64,000 bases of DNA. It comes from Seriola aureovittata (Eukaryota; Chordata; Actinopteri; Carangiformes; Carangidae). The stretch is taken from contig NC_079382.1 in the NCBI RefSeq assembly GCF_021018895.1, positions 20,816,001 to 20,880,000 of the forward strand, in the 5' to 3' direction. Below the pieces are notes generated by a model, which saw nothing but the letters and a program-made list of their open reading frames with translations, ran no database searches and was not told where the DNA came from. Of the stretch, positions 11,811 to 23,500 are shown piece by piece. The position numbers were made by a program, and so were the translations under genes. Numbering within the stretch: the stretch's first letter is position 1; every line of letters starts with the position of its first letter.

Positions 11811-12594
11811 GATTGATTCTTCCAGTTCCCTCGCTGCGTGTGCATGTGTTTTTCAAGGTCCTGCTACTTGCTTCGGATTACCTGGCTGGTTAGGAAAATG
11901 TCTCCCAGTTTGTGTTTTGGTTCCCTTTGGCAGATTCTCTTCCTGGGCTGAAAAGACGGATAGCTCCATCTAAAATATTCAAATCAGTTCCAGATAAAAA
12001 ATAAAAAAAAATAAAAAATGCTGCTGCAGGGAAACTGAAAAAAATCTATTTGATTTGGATTTGGGTCTGCAGCTCTGTATGCACACTGCAGACAACACTT
12101 TCTTTGTGGACGGATATTTTATTCAGTGGCGCCAACACGTCGCAAAGACGTTTGGGAGAGGTGATACATGTCTTTTTCACCGCAGTAGGTATGAATCTGT
12201 TGCGTGGCTGCCTTCTAAATCACGGCTCCTCTCCCGGGTGAAAGGAGCTTTTCCCACTGCTATCAGGAAGTGCCTTCGTAGTTTATTATTATTATTATTT
12301 TTATTATCACTTCTCAGCTCGTGCTCCGTACAGGCGGCGCAGGATGGCAGTAGTTGAAGAGAATACGAACACCAGCTGTCACTTTCCAGAGGACGAGCTA
12401 AAAGGAGTTTTGTTGATGATAACGAGAACATCCCGTCTCAGCTTCTCAATCATGACGTTCTCACAGAGGAGGGAAAGAAAAACAGCGGAGGTGCCGTGAG
12501 GTGATGCAGAACGACTCCCCGCTCAGACAGAACATGTCATGTCACATGAAGAGCATCAAACCTCAGGCTGCCTGCGCTCACACGTGATCCGTCA

Positions 12595-12619
12595 CCGGCG
12601 GTAATGTCGACACCGCCGG
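12595..12619. other. Perfect GC-rich inverted repeat
   Basis: CCGGCGGT at 12595-12602 is exactly complementary to ACCGCCGG at 12612-12619, with a 9-base loop that contains GTCGAC. It stands out in AT-richer surroundings and carries five CpG. No T run follows, and eukaryotic termination would not use such a hairpin. Confidence 0.6.
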
Positions 12620-13364
12620 CTGCCGGAGCAGAAATTATATCTCAATCTAATGGTTGAGATTCTTTGTAGAAGCGTGTGTTCACTGCTCGGCATGGAGACA
12701 AGTGGAAAAGTGCATAATGAAACCTGACAGTCATGTTACTAATTTGAATAATTCACATTTTTTACACTTCAGGTCTTGGCGCTTTTGGCTACCACTCCTA
12801 TCAGTAATAATACCACTAACTCTACAAGATTTTAGCGCTAAAACATGGTGCTAAATAATGTTAAAATGAAAATGTGGCACGAGACAAAACCCAAAAGTTT
12901 GCCAAACTTATTTGGAAATAAAAGTGAACATTAAAGTTTCATGTGTAACTAAAACTGTCTGTTGTAAACATCACATTTCACTTTGACCTGCTGAAGTGCG
13001 TTGCAGGATCTTTACAGACATTTTTATTGGTTTATTTACAGCGTCTGTTTCTTGCTCATTTTTCTTGCTCCATGTGTTTTACTTAATCTTTATTTAATGA
13101 GGTAGTCCAGTTGAAAGAGAGTGTTTTTCAAGAGACCTGAAAGACTGATAGAAATGATGAACAAAACATACATAAAGCCGGCTACGTGAGGAATCTAGCT
13201 AACTACACGTGATCTTTCAAGGTTAACGCAGCCTAACCGGCCTATATGTTTCACAGTAGCAGGTAAATCATGTTAGCTCCTTGACTTTGGGACATTAGTC
13301 ATATCCACTGCTGTTTTTATTTCCATAACAGAGACTTCTGTCACGGCCACTGTCATGTCTGTGC

Positions 13365-13890
13365 AGCTGGAGTCAGGACACAGCTTAGCTTAGCATACAG
13401 GAAGCAGATGCTAGTTTGGGTCAAATGTGCACAAATAAATGTGAAATGGACTTAGGGACACTTTCTTGACAAATAACAGTCAGGTGCAGGTGCTTGTTGT
13501 CACAGTGAGGTTTCCAGGTTTGGTGCCTTCTGCCTGTACACAGACAGAAAGCTGTGCTCACTGCACTACAGCCGGACAAGCTGAAGCTCTGCATGAACAG
13601 ATAAAACTAGAAACTATAGTTCCAGCACATAACTCCTCCTAAAATCAAAATTTGACATCCTTGTATTCATATTACTTTACTGCACTGTTATTTTTACTGT
13701 ACTGTTTTTTTTTATCTTTAATTTTATTTTACTCTTTTTAAAATCCTGTCTTTATATTTTGCCTTGTGTTTTGTTTTTACTTGTTTATATGCCTTAAATA
13801 TTTTATTTAAAGCACTTTGAATTGGTTTTTTGTTTGCTGCCTCGAGTCTTTATGCTAAGCTAAGCTAACCATATCCTGACACCAGCCCTG
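13365..13890. mobile_element. Element with subterminal inverted repeats (unclassified, non-autonomous)
   Basis: GCTTAGCTTAGCATA at 13383-13397 is the exact reverse complement of TATGCTAAGCTAAGC at 13851-13865. The pairing continues outward with mismatches: GCTGGAGTCAGGAC on the left against the complement of GTCCTGACACCAGC-like sequence on the right. This gives arms of roughly 35-40 bp about 450 bp apart. The TATGCTAAGCTAAGC motif is frequent in short fish DNA elements. The interior has no open frame. Exact ends and target duplication are not resolved. Confidence 0.6.
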
Positions 13891-14289
13891 ATGTTTTACT
13901 TTAAAAAATATAAATAGGACTGGTAGTGTGTCCCAATGCCATATACTACTACTATAAAATAAACACTCTAAACGCTGAACTTCCAGTTATAATTTTCAAA
14001 TTCAAAAACATTTCAAATGAGTTGCTTATTTTATTTTCATCTCACAAGCTGTCACTGGAGCATCACTCCACTATCCACCACTTTATCACTCGTTCCCAGC
14101 TGTGAGGAGGTCCTCTGTCTCCATTATGTGATCAAGTGATTTCAGCTTGCATGTGCTTCATCTTACTTTTAAGTGTGAATAAACTCGAGATGCTCAAGTG
14201 CAACGCTTAAAATTCAGATTTTAATGAGGAAATAAATGAAACATGGTGTTTTATTCTGACTGAAAAATGAAATCTAAAAGGGAGAAAAT
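13891..14289. other. Non-genic DNA
   Basis: AT-rich unique sequence with no feature recognised. Confidence 0.6.
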
Positions 14290-14960
14290 GATCAGTATTT
14301 GCAGACATTTGTACGTTTGTCTTTCTCAGCTGAATGCAGAGAAACGTCAGAGGCCAGAAAGAATCCACATGTATCACCTTCCATAGCGGGCTGATTTGGT
14401 ATCAGGTGTGATATCGGAGTCAGCAGCGTTTCCACTTGGATGGAATATTTAATGTGTTTGATGTATGGTGGGCACCCATGTCTGTGCGTGTTTCCCCCCA
14501 GCATAAATAAATCCTGGTGCAGGGATCTTATGAGAGGGGAAACAGAGATCTGCTCCTGAGATCACCGGTGGGGTCTCCTGGGTGCAGCCATGACGGCCTG
14601 CAGGAAGGAACCCCGGCATGGCGGCCGTAATGACCAAACACAGTGCTGATTGGACATCTTGCATGCATTAAGGCGGGTTAGATGATGCACTGTGTCCTTC
14701 AGCCCGGGAGATCCGATAACAAAGCCGAGCTGTATGGGGTAAGGCGATCCCGGCGCAGGGCCACGGCTGCAGGCCGCTACCTCTGCTCCCAAAGAAACAC
14801 CTCTCTGTTCCACTGCCATGAAAGAAGAGACCTTGAGATGAACACAATAAACAGTCACATGTGGATGCAGACATGTGGAGAGCACGCAGGAGGACAGAGG
14901 AAGAGCTGCTTTCCATACGTGGAGCACAACAGCTGCAAACTGAAAAACAACAAAGATAAA
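14290..14960. promoter_or_regulatory. Candidate conserved non-coding block
   Basis: About 670 bp without repeats and with higher GC in the right half. Open frames occur on both strands across it (for example 14562-14927 minus and 14682-15218 plus), so a low stop density explains the long frames better than a gene does. No protein domain is recognisable in any of them. Confidence 0.3.
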
Positions 14961-15900
14961 GATCTTATCTCATCTTATCTTCTCTTATCTTATGATGGAC
15001 ACTTTTCACTGCTGAAGGGAAGCTTTTTTCTTTCTTTCTTTCTTTCTTATTTACCTGCTTGTCCATTTCCTATAAGTTCCTTGGAAGTTTCCTGGAACAA
15101 AATATGTAAACAAAAAAAAAAAAACATACAGTATATAGGGACAAAGACAATAAGAAACAGTGACAATGACAAAAACAAAACTGATTCTTTAACTGTTTTG
15201 TGTCTATGGAAAATATAATAAACTATTGGCCTTGCCTTTGAAGTGCCCACCCCCTTAGTGTGCTCTGATTGGTTAGGGGAGACGTCTACCTACAAGCTAG
15301 AGTCATTCAGAATAGCTGTGAAAAAAAACTTTTTCCGACGGAGAGAACGTTATTATGTCATTTCGTCTTACACTTCCAACCCTGTCAAGTGAAAACTGAT
15401 TGGATTTTTACCATGGATGTATTATAAGTCCAGGGAGGCCTCCATTTTGTAGCCAGAACGCTAACAAACAGTAGCAGACCCGCTAACAGATGGAGCCGGA
15501 TGGAGGGAAAGAGAGAGGAGAAGTGAGGGAACAGCAGCGCATACAAATTGCTCGGTCGTCTGCTTTGGACTTCTCATGATGATATTCAAAACCTGGAATA
15601 TTTTTATACAACTAGCGGACGAATGGAAAGAGAATCAGAGTTCTACACGTCTAAACGGTAGGCAGTCACCATGCTCTGCTGGTACAAAATGCTGGTAGAT
15701 ATTTTTAAATCAAATGTATGTGCTTATGTTAGTACAGTCTGTTTATATTGACAAACGTTTAAGCCTTTACTCCGTCAGAACAAGTTCAGAACTTTCTACT
15801 GGGCCCGTACACGGGCCAGTGGGCCGCAGTCTGGAAGAAATGTTGTGAGTTCAACATCAAACTTCATTCTTTTACCCACTAACAGCTGTTAAGTCTTTAC
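14961..15900. other. Non-genic DNA with short tandem patches
   Basis: Interrupted CTTAT repeats at 14961-14994, a TTTC tract at 15024-15048 and a run of 13 A near 15112. The 178-codon frame ending at 15218 runs through these patches and is Phe/Lys/Asn-rich low complexity. No gene is supported. Confidence 0.55.
15024..15048. repeat. (TTTC)n tract
   Basis: Five TTTC units after a T run. Confidence 0.85.
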
Positions 15901-15950
15901 TTCTACTGAAGTTAGCGTGCTAACCAGCTAGCCGCGGTCCATATCAGCCC
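15901..15950. mobile_element. Fragment of TTAA-flanked family C
   Basis: CTGAAGTTAGCGTGCTAACCAGCTAGCC matches, with one change, CTGAAGTTAGCATGCTAACC..AGCTAGCC inside the complete element at 58803-59199. Both copies also carry CCCG(T/G)TCT-type sequence just after. Only this fragment is recognisable. Confidence 0.45.
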
Positions 15951-17561
15951 GTCTGATTGCTTTTTTCCATAGCTACTAGCCGAAGCTTTAGGTTGAGGCT
16001 TGTGTGATATGTGGTCAAAAGCTGCTTCTGTTTCATGTCATGAGTTAGTTATGTTGAGTTTGTAAGCACTTGTTGATTTCCAGATGCATTTCCTTGACAA
16101 ACCTGCTGCATTTACACTGAGATCATTTTTTTATTCATTGATCTGTTATTGGTATCTATTCATAACAGATGTTGAATTGTTTGTTTCCCTGTGTACAAAT
16201 TTCATGTTTGCGTGTTAATCTGACCTCCTGTCGTCTGGCTAAAGGACTCTTTAGGTTACACCAGTAATTAATCATGATTAATTAATTGGAAGTTCACCAA
16301 ATGAACACCCTGTCTACAGTGGAATATGTATCATGTTGCATAGTTGTCTTCAGGAAACATTAGTACAAGTATTAAATTACACTTTTTTAGAAGCAGTTTG
16401 GTTTAAAATGTACCAATAATGTCCAGCTGTGCTACTATTGAGTCTGACTCAAAATTTGTAATTTTCCTTAAATAATTAAAATGACTCTCCCTGTGGAAAA
16501 GTGAATATCAATACCCAACATCAGGTAATTATTTGGACAAATAAAGTGATTATAGAAAGAGGGATTCCCCTTCTGAAGCCTCACACTGTAAAAAACAAAA
16601 AGAAAAAAAACAGATGATGATATTGTATAATATTCTTTCCTACTGCTGCTCGGAAAGGTAAATGCATTAGGATGAGGGGTTTAGATTTATACTGTATCGT
16701 AATGCTGTCACACTGTCATGCACAGAGCAGCACACACCACAGTGCAGCTGCATCTGTGAATGGTTGACATTCTTTAAGAGCTGCAGAGTCGAGCAGAGGG
16801 ATGATTTCAAGTCTGTGCACTTGACATCTCCACATTACAGCTTATCCAACAGTTGTATAGGCTTCATATAGGAGCCTGGGAGAAGGGCTTCATTACTGTT
16901 TTCCATCAGTGTTAAAAAACTTGCATTAAAATGTATTTTTGCATGAACCTATTATTATTATTATTATTCATTCTTATTGTTTTAAACTGCACAGTGGTTA
17001 AAATACAAAATACAATATAAATATAATACAAATACAAAATAAATCGATGCACAGTAACATAGGAAAAGAACTGAAAAACAAATTAAAAACATGAAACATG
17101 TCAAGTTGATTGATTTTACATGTAAATATAAAGTAATGAATTCAAAGTTGCCATAGTGATGTAAGTGCTCATGCACTCTTGTGCAGTGCTGGTACATTTG
17201 CATTTATAGTAATATTCATAGCATTTCTATAAGTTTATATGAATTAAATATTAGACATTTTATAGAAATTTAACGCAAGTAAAATAAAAAGATACAGATA
17301 AATAAGTTTAAAACTTTTCTGAAATTTTGGCTCACTAAATATGAAATATTACTGTTCAGTTTTTATGTTGCTCCTCAAATATCAAAACTAAACTCAAGAA
17401 AATATTGAGCAATGATGTAAAACTAAGAAGTGTAAGGAAAAAAAAACAACTTAGATATATTATTTATTGGTAATGCATTCTCAGTGTGCTGAGATTAGAA
17501 CAAATGTTTCATCACATTACACTAATCCTTCTTCCTATATATTTCAGGACACGTTGCAGTT

Positions 17562-17563
<2 letters not shown>
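15951..17563. other. AT-rich non-genic DNA
   Basis: No gene is seen. A TTA tract occurs at 16948-16968 and A/T-rich interrupted AAATACAATA-like sequence at 16998-17045. Confidence 0.6.

Positions 17564-17626
<63 letters not shown>
17564..17626. repeat. (TG)n microsatellite
   Basis: The longest pure dinucleotide tract in the window, about 31 TG units. Confidence 0.97.
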
Positions 17627-17628
<2 letters not shown>

Positions 17629-18399
17629 CCCTGAAACCTCTCAGGATCTGGGAAAACCTCCACAGCTACCAGCTAACACTGTTCAGATGTGTGTTTTTGT
17701 TTTCAGACCTCATGTGTCTGTGCAGCCTGTGCAGATGGATGTTGGTGTATTATTTCTGACAGAGACGCAAAAAAAAAACCAACAACAAAAAAAAGCTCCA
17801 TCTTTCTCTGGCTGTAATCAGCTGGTAGCACTTTTCCACCCAACATCATTACAGTTTACGTACGTGTGTCTGCATTTTTACACTCAACAAGATCATATCT
17901 ACCAGTTACAACAGCAGAGTGAGTTATGAGGGCGTGCTGTATACGGAGCCCGTCTGGTGATGACATGCGTGGGAAAGACAAATAGCGGCAGTACAGTTCC
18001 CATTCAGCCACGAGAGGAGCAGAGAAACATACGTCTGGCCATTAATTATGTGGTGCGCAGCAGCTGATTTGGTTTGAAGGGAAACAAAAGGTGTCTTTTG
18101 GGGAGATTTGTGTCTTGGCTCTGAGCTGACTTCTTTGCAAGGACCTATTGTTCTGCTACAGAGACACAAGAGGCTCACTGAGACCAACAGACCCCCCCCC
18201 CCCCCCCCCCCCTTCAAAGGGCTGAATGATAAGTAAGTGGTCTGCTGCACGACAACCAGTTGATTCAATACAAAGCATTGTTTGTGTGATTGTGTTTCTT
18301 TTACTTATTTGCAGGAGGAATAAAGAGAGTGGTGATGCTGGTTTAGGATGAAGGAATGAATGTAGGAGTGGTACTTTATGCTTCTCCTCTACCACATGT
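17627..18399. other. Non-genic DNA
   Basis: Unique sequence around a long C tract (listed separately). Open frames 17486-17929 and 17924-18268 are built on the TG and C tracts. Confidence 0.55.
18192..18212. repeat. Poly-C tract (21)
   Basis: Twenty-one uninterrupted C. Confidence 0.9.
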
Positions 18400-19035
18400 T
18401 AATAGTCATTATTGTACTTTAACTTTCCACTACATTTATCTACCAGTGACTTCGTAGATTAAAGGGCCACTGTAGTGATTTAGTATCACGTCTAGAGACT
18501 GATTAAGAAAAAGTGTTCAAAATCAAAGCAGCAGGGGCCTGAGAGTCAACTGATCTAAAAACACTACAGCCTACATTTCCCATAATGCAACTCGGCACCA
18601 GTTTTTGTTAGAGTGCCTACTGACTTTCTGTAAGAAAAAAAAACAAAAAAGTTTCTCCAAGCAGAAATAACCCAGATGATGTCATGTGATGTCACTACTG
18701 ACATCACCAAGGTTATTTTCTCAAACTTGACAAAGTTTCTCCTCCAGAGCGACGTTATAGACAGACGTTATACAGATGTTTTCACAGGCTACACGGGGCC
18801 TCCCATGACTAGTAAGCTGGTGTTTTTGCAACAAAACATATGATCAGCAAATAAAATATATATTAAAAAAAGCTGTGATAGATTTCACCAGCTACAGCAT
18901 AAAAATACTGTTTACATATTAAATCATAATAAACATTCTTCAATCTACTTTTGCTACTGGAGTGTATATTTTGCTGCTGATCGTTCCATAATATGTCCAT
19001 GATTACTTGTAATAGAGTGGTTTTACCTTATGGTA
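18400..19035. mobile_element. Composite: common fish element split by a second insertion
   Basis: The left piece (about 18411-18458) reads ACTTTAACTTTCCACTACAT then TTATCTACCAGTGACTTCG. The right piece (about 18846-19035) contains CACCAGCTACAGCATAAAAA, TACTTTTGCTACTGGAGTGT and GATTACTTGTAATAGAGTGG. These are the two ends of one abundant teleost element. Between them, from a TTAA at 18459-18462, lies about 380 bp beginning AGGGCCACTGTAGTGATT that does not belong to it, so a nested insertion is likely. The right boundary of the insert is not resolved. Confidence 0.5.
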
Positions 19036-19040
19036 TGACT

Positions 19041-19089
19041 GGTTGGTTGGTTAGTTGTCCGGTCGGTCAGTCGGTCGGTCGGTTGGTTG
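19041..19089. repeat. (GGTT/GGTC)n tetranucleotide tract
   Basis: Mixed GGTT and GGTC/CAGT tetramers, about twelve units with interruptions, at the edge of the composite element. Confidence 0.85.
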
Positions 19090-19306
19090 ATCAGTTGTTT
19101 TTTGCTACTTCATCTTTTAAAATTACGTCTAACATCTTTAGCAAATAGTTAACTTTTTATACATCCTGTGAGCATTGAGCAACATTAGCATTCATTTACA
19201 GTTGTCCTGATGAATCTTAAATCTCGGTTGCTCTGTTTTGGTCTCTACCAACTCGTGAGAAAACAACCTGATTATTTTTTAAGCTGCTAAATGCTCCACG
19301 ACAGCA
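19090..19306. other. Non-genic DNA
   Basis: Short unique stretch between the tetranucleotide tract and the Tc1 end. Nothing recognised. Confidence 0.6.
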
Positions 19307-19447
19307 CATTCAGAAAGTGTTCAGACGCCATGAATTCTTCACATCTTGTTATGTTGCAGCCTTATGCTACAACGAGTGTACGGTCAATACCACATAATGA
19401 CAAGGGCAAAACACAATTTTAAAAGTTATTTCAAATTTTTTCCACAC
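19307..19447. mobile_element. Terminal fragment of a Tc1/mariner element
   Basis: ATTCAGAAAGTGTTCAGACG, then TCTTGTTATGTTGCAGCCTT and AATACCACATAATGACAAGG follow, in order and spacing, the terminal sequence I know for abundant teleost Tc1 elements (CATTCAGAAAGTATTCAGAC..GTTATGTTGCAGCC..ATACCCCATAATGACAA). Transposase coding sequence is missing. Identification rests on remembered consensus. Confidence 0.7.
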
Positions 19448-19448
19448 A

Positions 19449-20012
19449 GATACACCTTGGTTTGAAAATGCATCAGTTTTGATGTGTTTACACCTGGTGT
19501 CCAACAACTCTGGAGTTTTCCTGCCCCTAAAATTGAGACCCTGTTTTAGTTTGAGAAGTCTGGGCTTGTGTTGACGGGAAAGAAATGGAGACTTTTGGAA
19601 ACAATTATTCAGACACCCACGTCTTGATTGGGTCTTATCAGTCATGACGCGTCCTTCCCTGACTCGTGGTTCGGATGGATAATGCTCTCACCGCTCTGAT
19701 ATGTCCCCATGACTGCTTTGCGACGACTCCATATCTATGTTTTCTGCCTCTACACTAGTAGTAACAGTTCCACCTTGTTGTCGGTCCAAGCAAAGAAATC
19801 TTCGGTCTTACTCTTCACCATAGTTGTTCCTCGTTTGTAGTATTTTTTGCAACTAAGCAACCACCTGCGGAGTAGACAATCTGCTTCCTGCTTACACCAG
19901 CACATGAATGCCTAGCGTCCGTGTGATGTATTGTTTTCAGGTGTGTTGGTATGGACGGAGATACGGAGCTAAAACGCCGCATTAGTGTGAATGTAGTCGT
20001 AGCGTTCATGTT
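19449..20012. mobile_element. hAT-like non-autonomous element
   Basis: The left end has TTTTGATGTGTTTACACCTG and ACAACTCTGGAGTTTTCCTG. The right end has GGACGGAGATACGGAGCTAA and AAAACGCCGCATTAGTGTGA. Phrases of this kind (a 'GTGTTTTCGCCTGG..CTCCGGAGTTTTC' start and an 'AAAACGCCGC..GTGTGGACG' end) are known from fish hAT elements. The inner 400 bp has no transposase frame. It abuts the Tc1 end directly, so one element may have inserted beside or into the other. Confidence 0.5.
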
Positions 20013-20605
20013 GAAGTGTGTGTGGTGCTTTTATTGTGCTGAAGCCCCCTGTGCCCCACCCCTTCTGTTCCTCAAACCCCTCATCCAGGATCCCCTCTCC
20101 GGCCTCCCCCTCCCCACATCCTTCCCTGCCAGCTCTGGGCTGAATGAAAGAGAAAATAAAGAGATCTAAATGTCAGCAGGGAACTGAGTGCATTCCTCTC
20201 GCCGTGTCCCGAGACCGGTCACCCAGAACAACTTGTGATCCTGGGACAAAGCTGACGACAGCAGGTGGCCATATAAAGAAATTTTCCTCCCAGAATTAGA
20301 TCTAGATCCTGGTGAAGTGCCATTGAGTCATAGATAATACCCCTACCCCTACCCCTACCTCCCCCCCACCAACTCCCCCCACCTACCAATCCCGCTGAGT
20401 CCAGAAAGATTTTCATTTCAATTTCTTTACACAACGATGCTTTTCATCTTGACCAGGCTGAGACGACAGTGCTGCAGTTATGGAATAAATGGGAAGCAGT
20501 TGAAAGGCAGAATTATCCCCTGGACCTGCAGCACCGCGAGGAATGCCCCACTGTTTTTATCCATGTACGTTTGTGACATTGTCAGATGTAACAGGAACCT
20601 CTCTT

Positions 20606-20616
<11 letters not shown>
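20013..20616. other. Non-genic DNA with ACCCCT hexamer patch
   Basis: Contains three tandem ACCCCT-type hexamers at 20339-20358 followed by C-rich sequence. This is not the vertebrate telomere unit. The remainder is unique, with no gene. Confidence 0.55.
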
Positions 20617-20659
<43 letters not shown>

Positions 20660-20715
20660 GCCTACATACATACATACATACATACTAAAAGAGATGCACA
20701 CACACACACACACAC
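20617..20715. repeat. Compound microsatellite (CA)n-(CATA)n-(CA)n
   Basis: (CA) about 20 units at 20617-20656, CATA tetramers at about 20663-20685 and a second CA tract at 20698-20715. A short CT tract precedes it. Confidence 0.95.
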
Positions 20716-23500
20716 TGGAGCTTTAATCCAAACAGGGCGACTATTTTATAATTTCATCTCCTCTGTCTCCTCTTTCCTATCCCCTGTTTTCTAGGGGGCA
20801 TATAAATGATGCATGAGGACGAAAATGTCACCCCCAAAATAAAGAGAAAGCAATTTTGTCACACAGAAAATGGTAATTTTCAACTTTTTCCTCAGCGTCT
20901 CGGGCTTTTTACTGTCGGAGGTCTGGTAGTGAAATGCCAGCTCTCACAAAGGACTGAATGCTTCAAAGTGTGAGATGAAGGCGAGACATTAATTCACACA
21001 GATGCTGTGTGATGATCAGAAGTCATACTGTGGGAGCTCGAGTGAGTTACGTCTCTGTGTCAAATGATTTGATTCTTTGCAATTGCAGCTAATTCAGGAT
21101 GTCAGCGTGCAACAGGTATTACAGACATTAGTGGCAACATTCAACGTGCGCCGACCTTTGCATTGAATTATTACGTTTTGAGCCTCATTATCTGTTATGA
21201 TAACTTTGTTTTCACCAAATCTTTACTTATAACAACCAGTACAGCATAAACACCCTCTGTGCTTCTCTGTCCTGACCCTCAAATCAGAGAGAGAAAAAGC
21301 CCCAGAAAAACCTTTAATGGGGGGGAAATTACAGCTATGAGCTCGGTTAAGTCGACTGCATAGCTAACCATAGTTTACTGTAACGTAGTCATGGTAACCT
21401 GGACACTTCAACCCGCATGAGTAGGATTTAGGAGATGATGAGAAAAACAAAGTCAGATATGTGGACACTTTTCTAAGGGAACAGTGATGTCTAATCACAA
21501 CAGAATTAACACTTTAAAACTTTATTTTTGTTAATATGCAAATGAAACATGATCATACAGGTTGTAAACAAGCAGCTCATATCGAAACAATTATCTGAGC
21601 TAAAGAAGAGAAGATCATAATCAGGTTGCAGCGCTAGCATACGCAGCTTCCTACAGGGTTACTGGGTGGCTGACTGTCACCGTATGTGTTATAACCTCTT
21701 GCACTGTAAACGCGACAATGTCTGAAGCTACTGGCAGGTGACAGTCACCACCATCATCTCTCCGCCTCAGAGTAAACTTGTATAAAGCCCCTTTTCTTTT
21801 CTTTTTAAACGAGTCTGTGTGTAATTAAGAGTTGGGTATTTTCAGGATTCATGGCAGAATGACGAACCTCTGGGTTCTATATTACACCTATAGAGTTTCC
21901 CTCACAAAGACGAGCACGAGACCAATTTGTGTTCAAAAATGAAAACATACACTTTGGGAAAAAGAAAAAAGATCAATGACAGGCTCATCAATATAATTTT
22001 TCATGGTGGGGAAGCACAAGGGCCTTTCTTCTTTCCTCCGACTGTTTTGACAGCCGTTGATTCCTCTGATTCCTTTTTCCACTGCGACTCTACATGCGGA
22101 CGACTCGTGACTTCACCCAGACCCAAAGTGAATATTTGAAAAGCTCAAAACCATGGTTTCATTTTCCTGATGGATAGTTCTGCTTGGAACTGTAAACTGT
22201 GGTTTCTGAATCCCTTTATGCGCTGAAAGCAAAGTCTGAAATGACTCATGAACCTAAAAAGGCTCGTTCAGTCTGAGAGTCTTCAAGCGTCTTTCTTCTG
22301 AGGCCTTTTTTGGTTTTTGTCTTTACAGATCAGGGACGGTGCAGTTGTGTGTTTTGCTCAGACTTTATGTCATCAGGGTTCATCAAGATCCAAGAACACG
22401 CTCTTATAACCTCAGCCGAAGTCTCATGAAATGTATTATCATGTTTCACTCAAAATTAGGTTTACCTCAGACGCAGCACCAGCCGGCCAACTTTAGATCC
22501 ATATGCATGTGTGCGATATTATGTGGGTTCAACTCAGCTTTGACTTAAAATACATCTAACCGCAATATGAGAAAAGTGCACCGTGCGTCGCTACTGTGTG
22601 TGTTTTAGATTATTGAACAGCGCTGCTGATGTCGGTCGTCCTAGAGCTTCAGATGAAACGAGCGGCGTCCATCGTAGCAGCACATCATTCAGGGATGTGA
22701 TGCATTAATGTCGTTACATCTCAACACTTTGAGTTACAGCAATTGCATTAGATACTAAATCCAGTTATCTTGTGTTACTTCAGCATTTTGAGCAGTCGCC
22801 TTGTTAGCTGCCCGACCAGGAGCTGGATGGAGGATTGATACTTTTTATGTTTTTATATTCACCATGACAGACAGTACGGACATAGACATATCAACAAATT
22901 TATACATATATATATATATATAATTACTTTTGCTGGAGACTAATTAGTAAAGTAATCTATTTAATTCTCTATTGATAAGCAATAATGTGTTTTATCACCT
23001 GCGGTTTCAAGGCACATGATTTAATAACCTGTTGAAGCTTTTACTGTGTCAGAGGTGAAAATGAGCTTTTAGTCTTGGTGCAGTAAACAAACTGTCCACG
23101 GTGTCTTTTCTCAAGAAATTACATTTGGGAAAAGTGAGGATCATATTATATTAGAGGACTACAGGCATTCAACATGTGAATGTTAGTAACAGCTCTAAGC
23201 ATAGCTTGGCTTTGGAGAGCGTATCTGTTCGCAGCACTTCCAGAAATATGGGATTTATGCTGCTTTATTCTTGGACTACATGTATTTGATGATGAATGAA
23301 TAAATGAATAAAGTTAGAAATTAGAACGCCAACTTCACTTAAGTTTGTTGGTTATATTCCATTAATTGTTTTATGTATTTCATAGTTGAATGTAAATTAT
23401 ATTCGTATATAAGTGTCAATAAGTAATAGATTACATATCTGAAGTAGCTTCCCCTCAGTTTCACAGCCGCAACATAATGAGTTTATTTAACTGGAGTGTT
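20716..23500. other. Non-genic DNA
   Basis: No gene or clear element. A short TA tract lies at 22904-22922. The part 21060-21210 is complex, contains GCAATTGCAGCTAATTCAGG and could be a small conserved block. Open frames at 21927-22139 and 22339-22548 have no domain. Confidence 0.55.

Larger units (their letters stand above)
11299..13364. other. Non-genic DNA
   Basis: Includes a poly-G run, a TG tract, an A-rich patch (11994-12018), a short ATT patch (12277-12304) and a perfect GC hairpin (12595-12619). Several 60-100 codon open frames (12050-12431) overlap in different frames and show no domain. Confidence 0.5.

Noticed and set aside
14682..15218. Longest open frame (178 codons)
   Set aside because: It runs from a GC-balanced block into CTTAT, TTTC and poly-A patches, has no domain, and other frames on both strands are open over the same part.
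20339..20358. ACCCCT hexamers as interstitial telomere
   Set aside because: The vertebrate unit is TTAGGG/CCCTAA; only three units of a different hexamer are present.
21136..21147. Match ACATTCAACG to the start of miR-181
   Set aside because: Only ten bases agree and no foldback partner is visible nearby.
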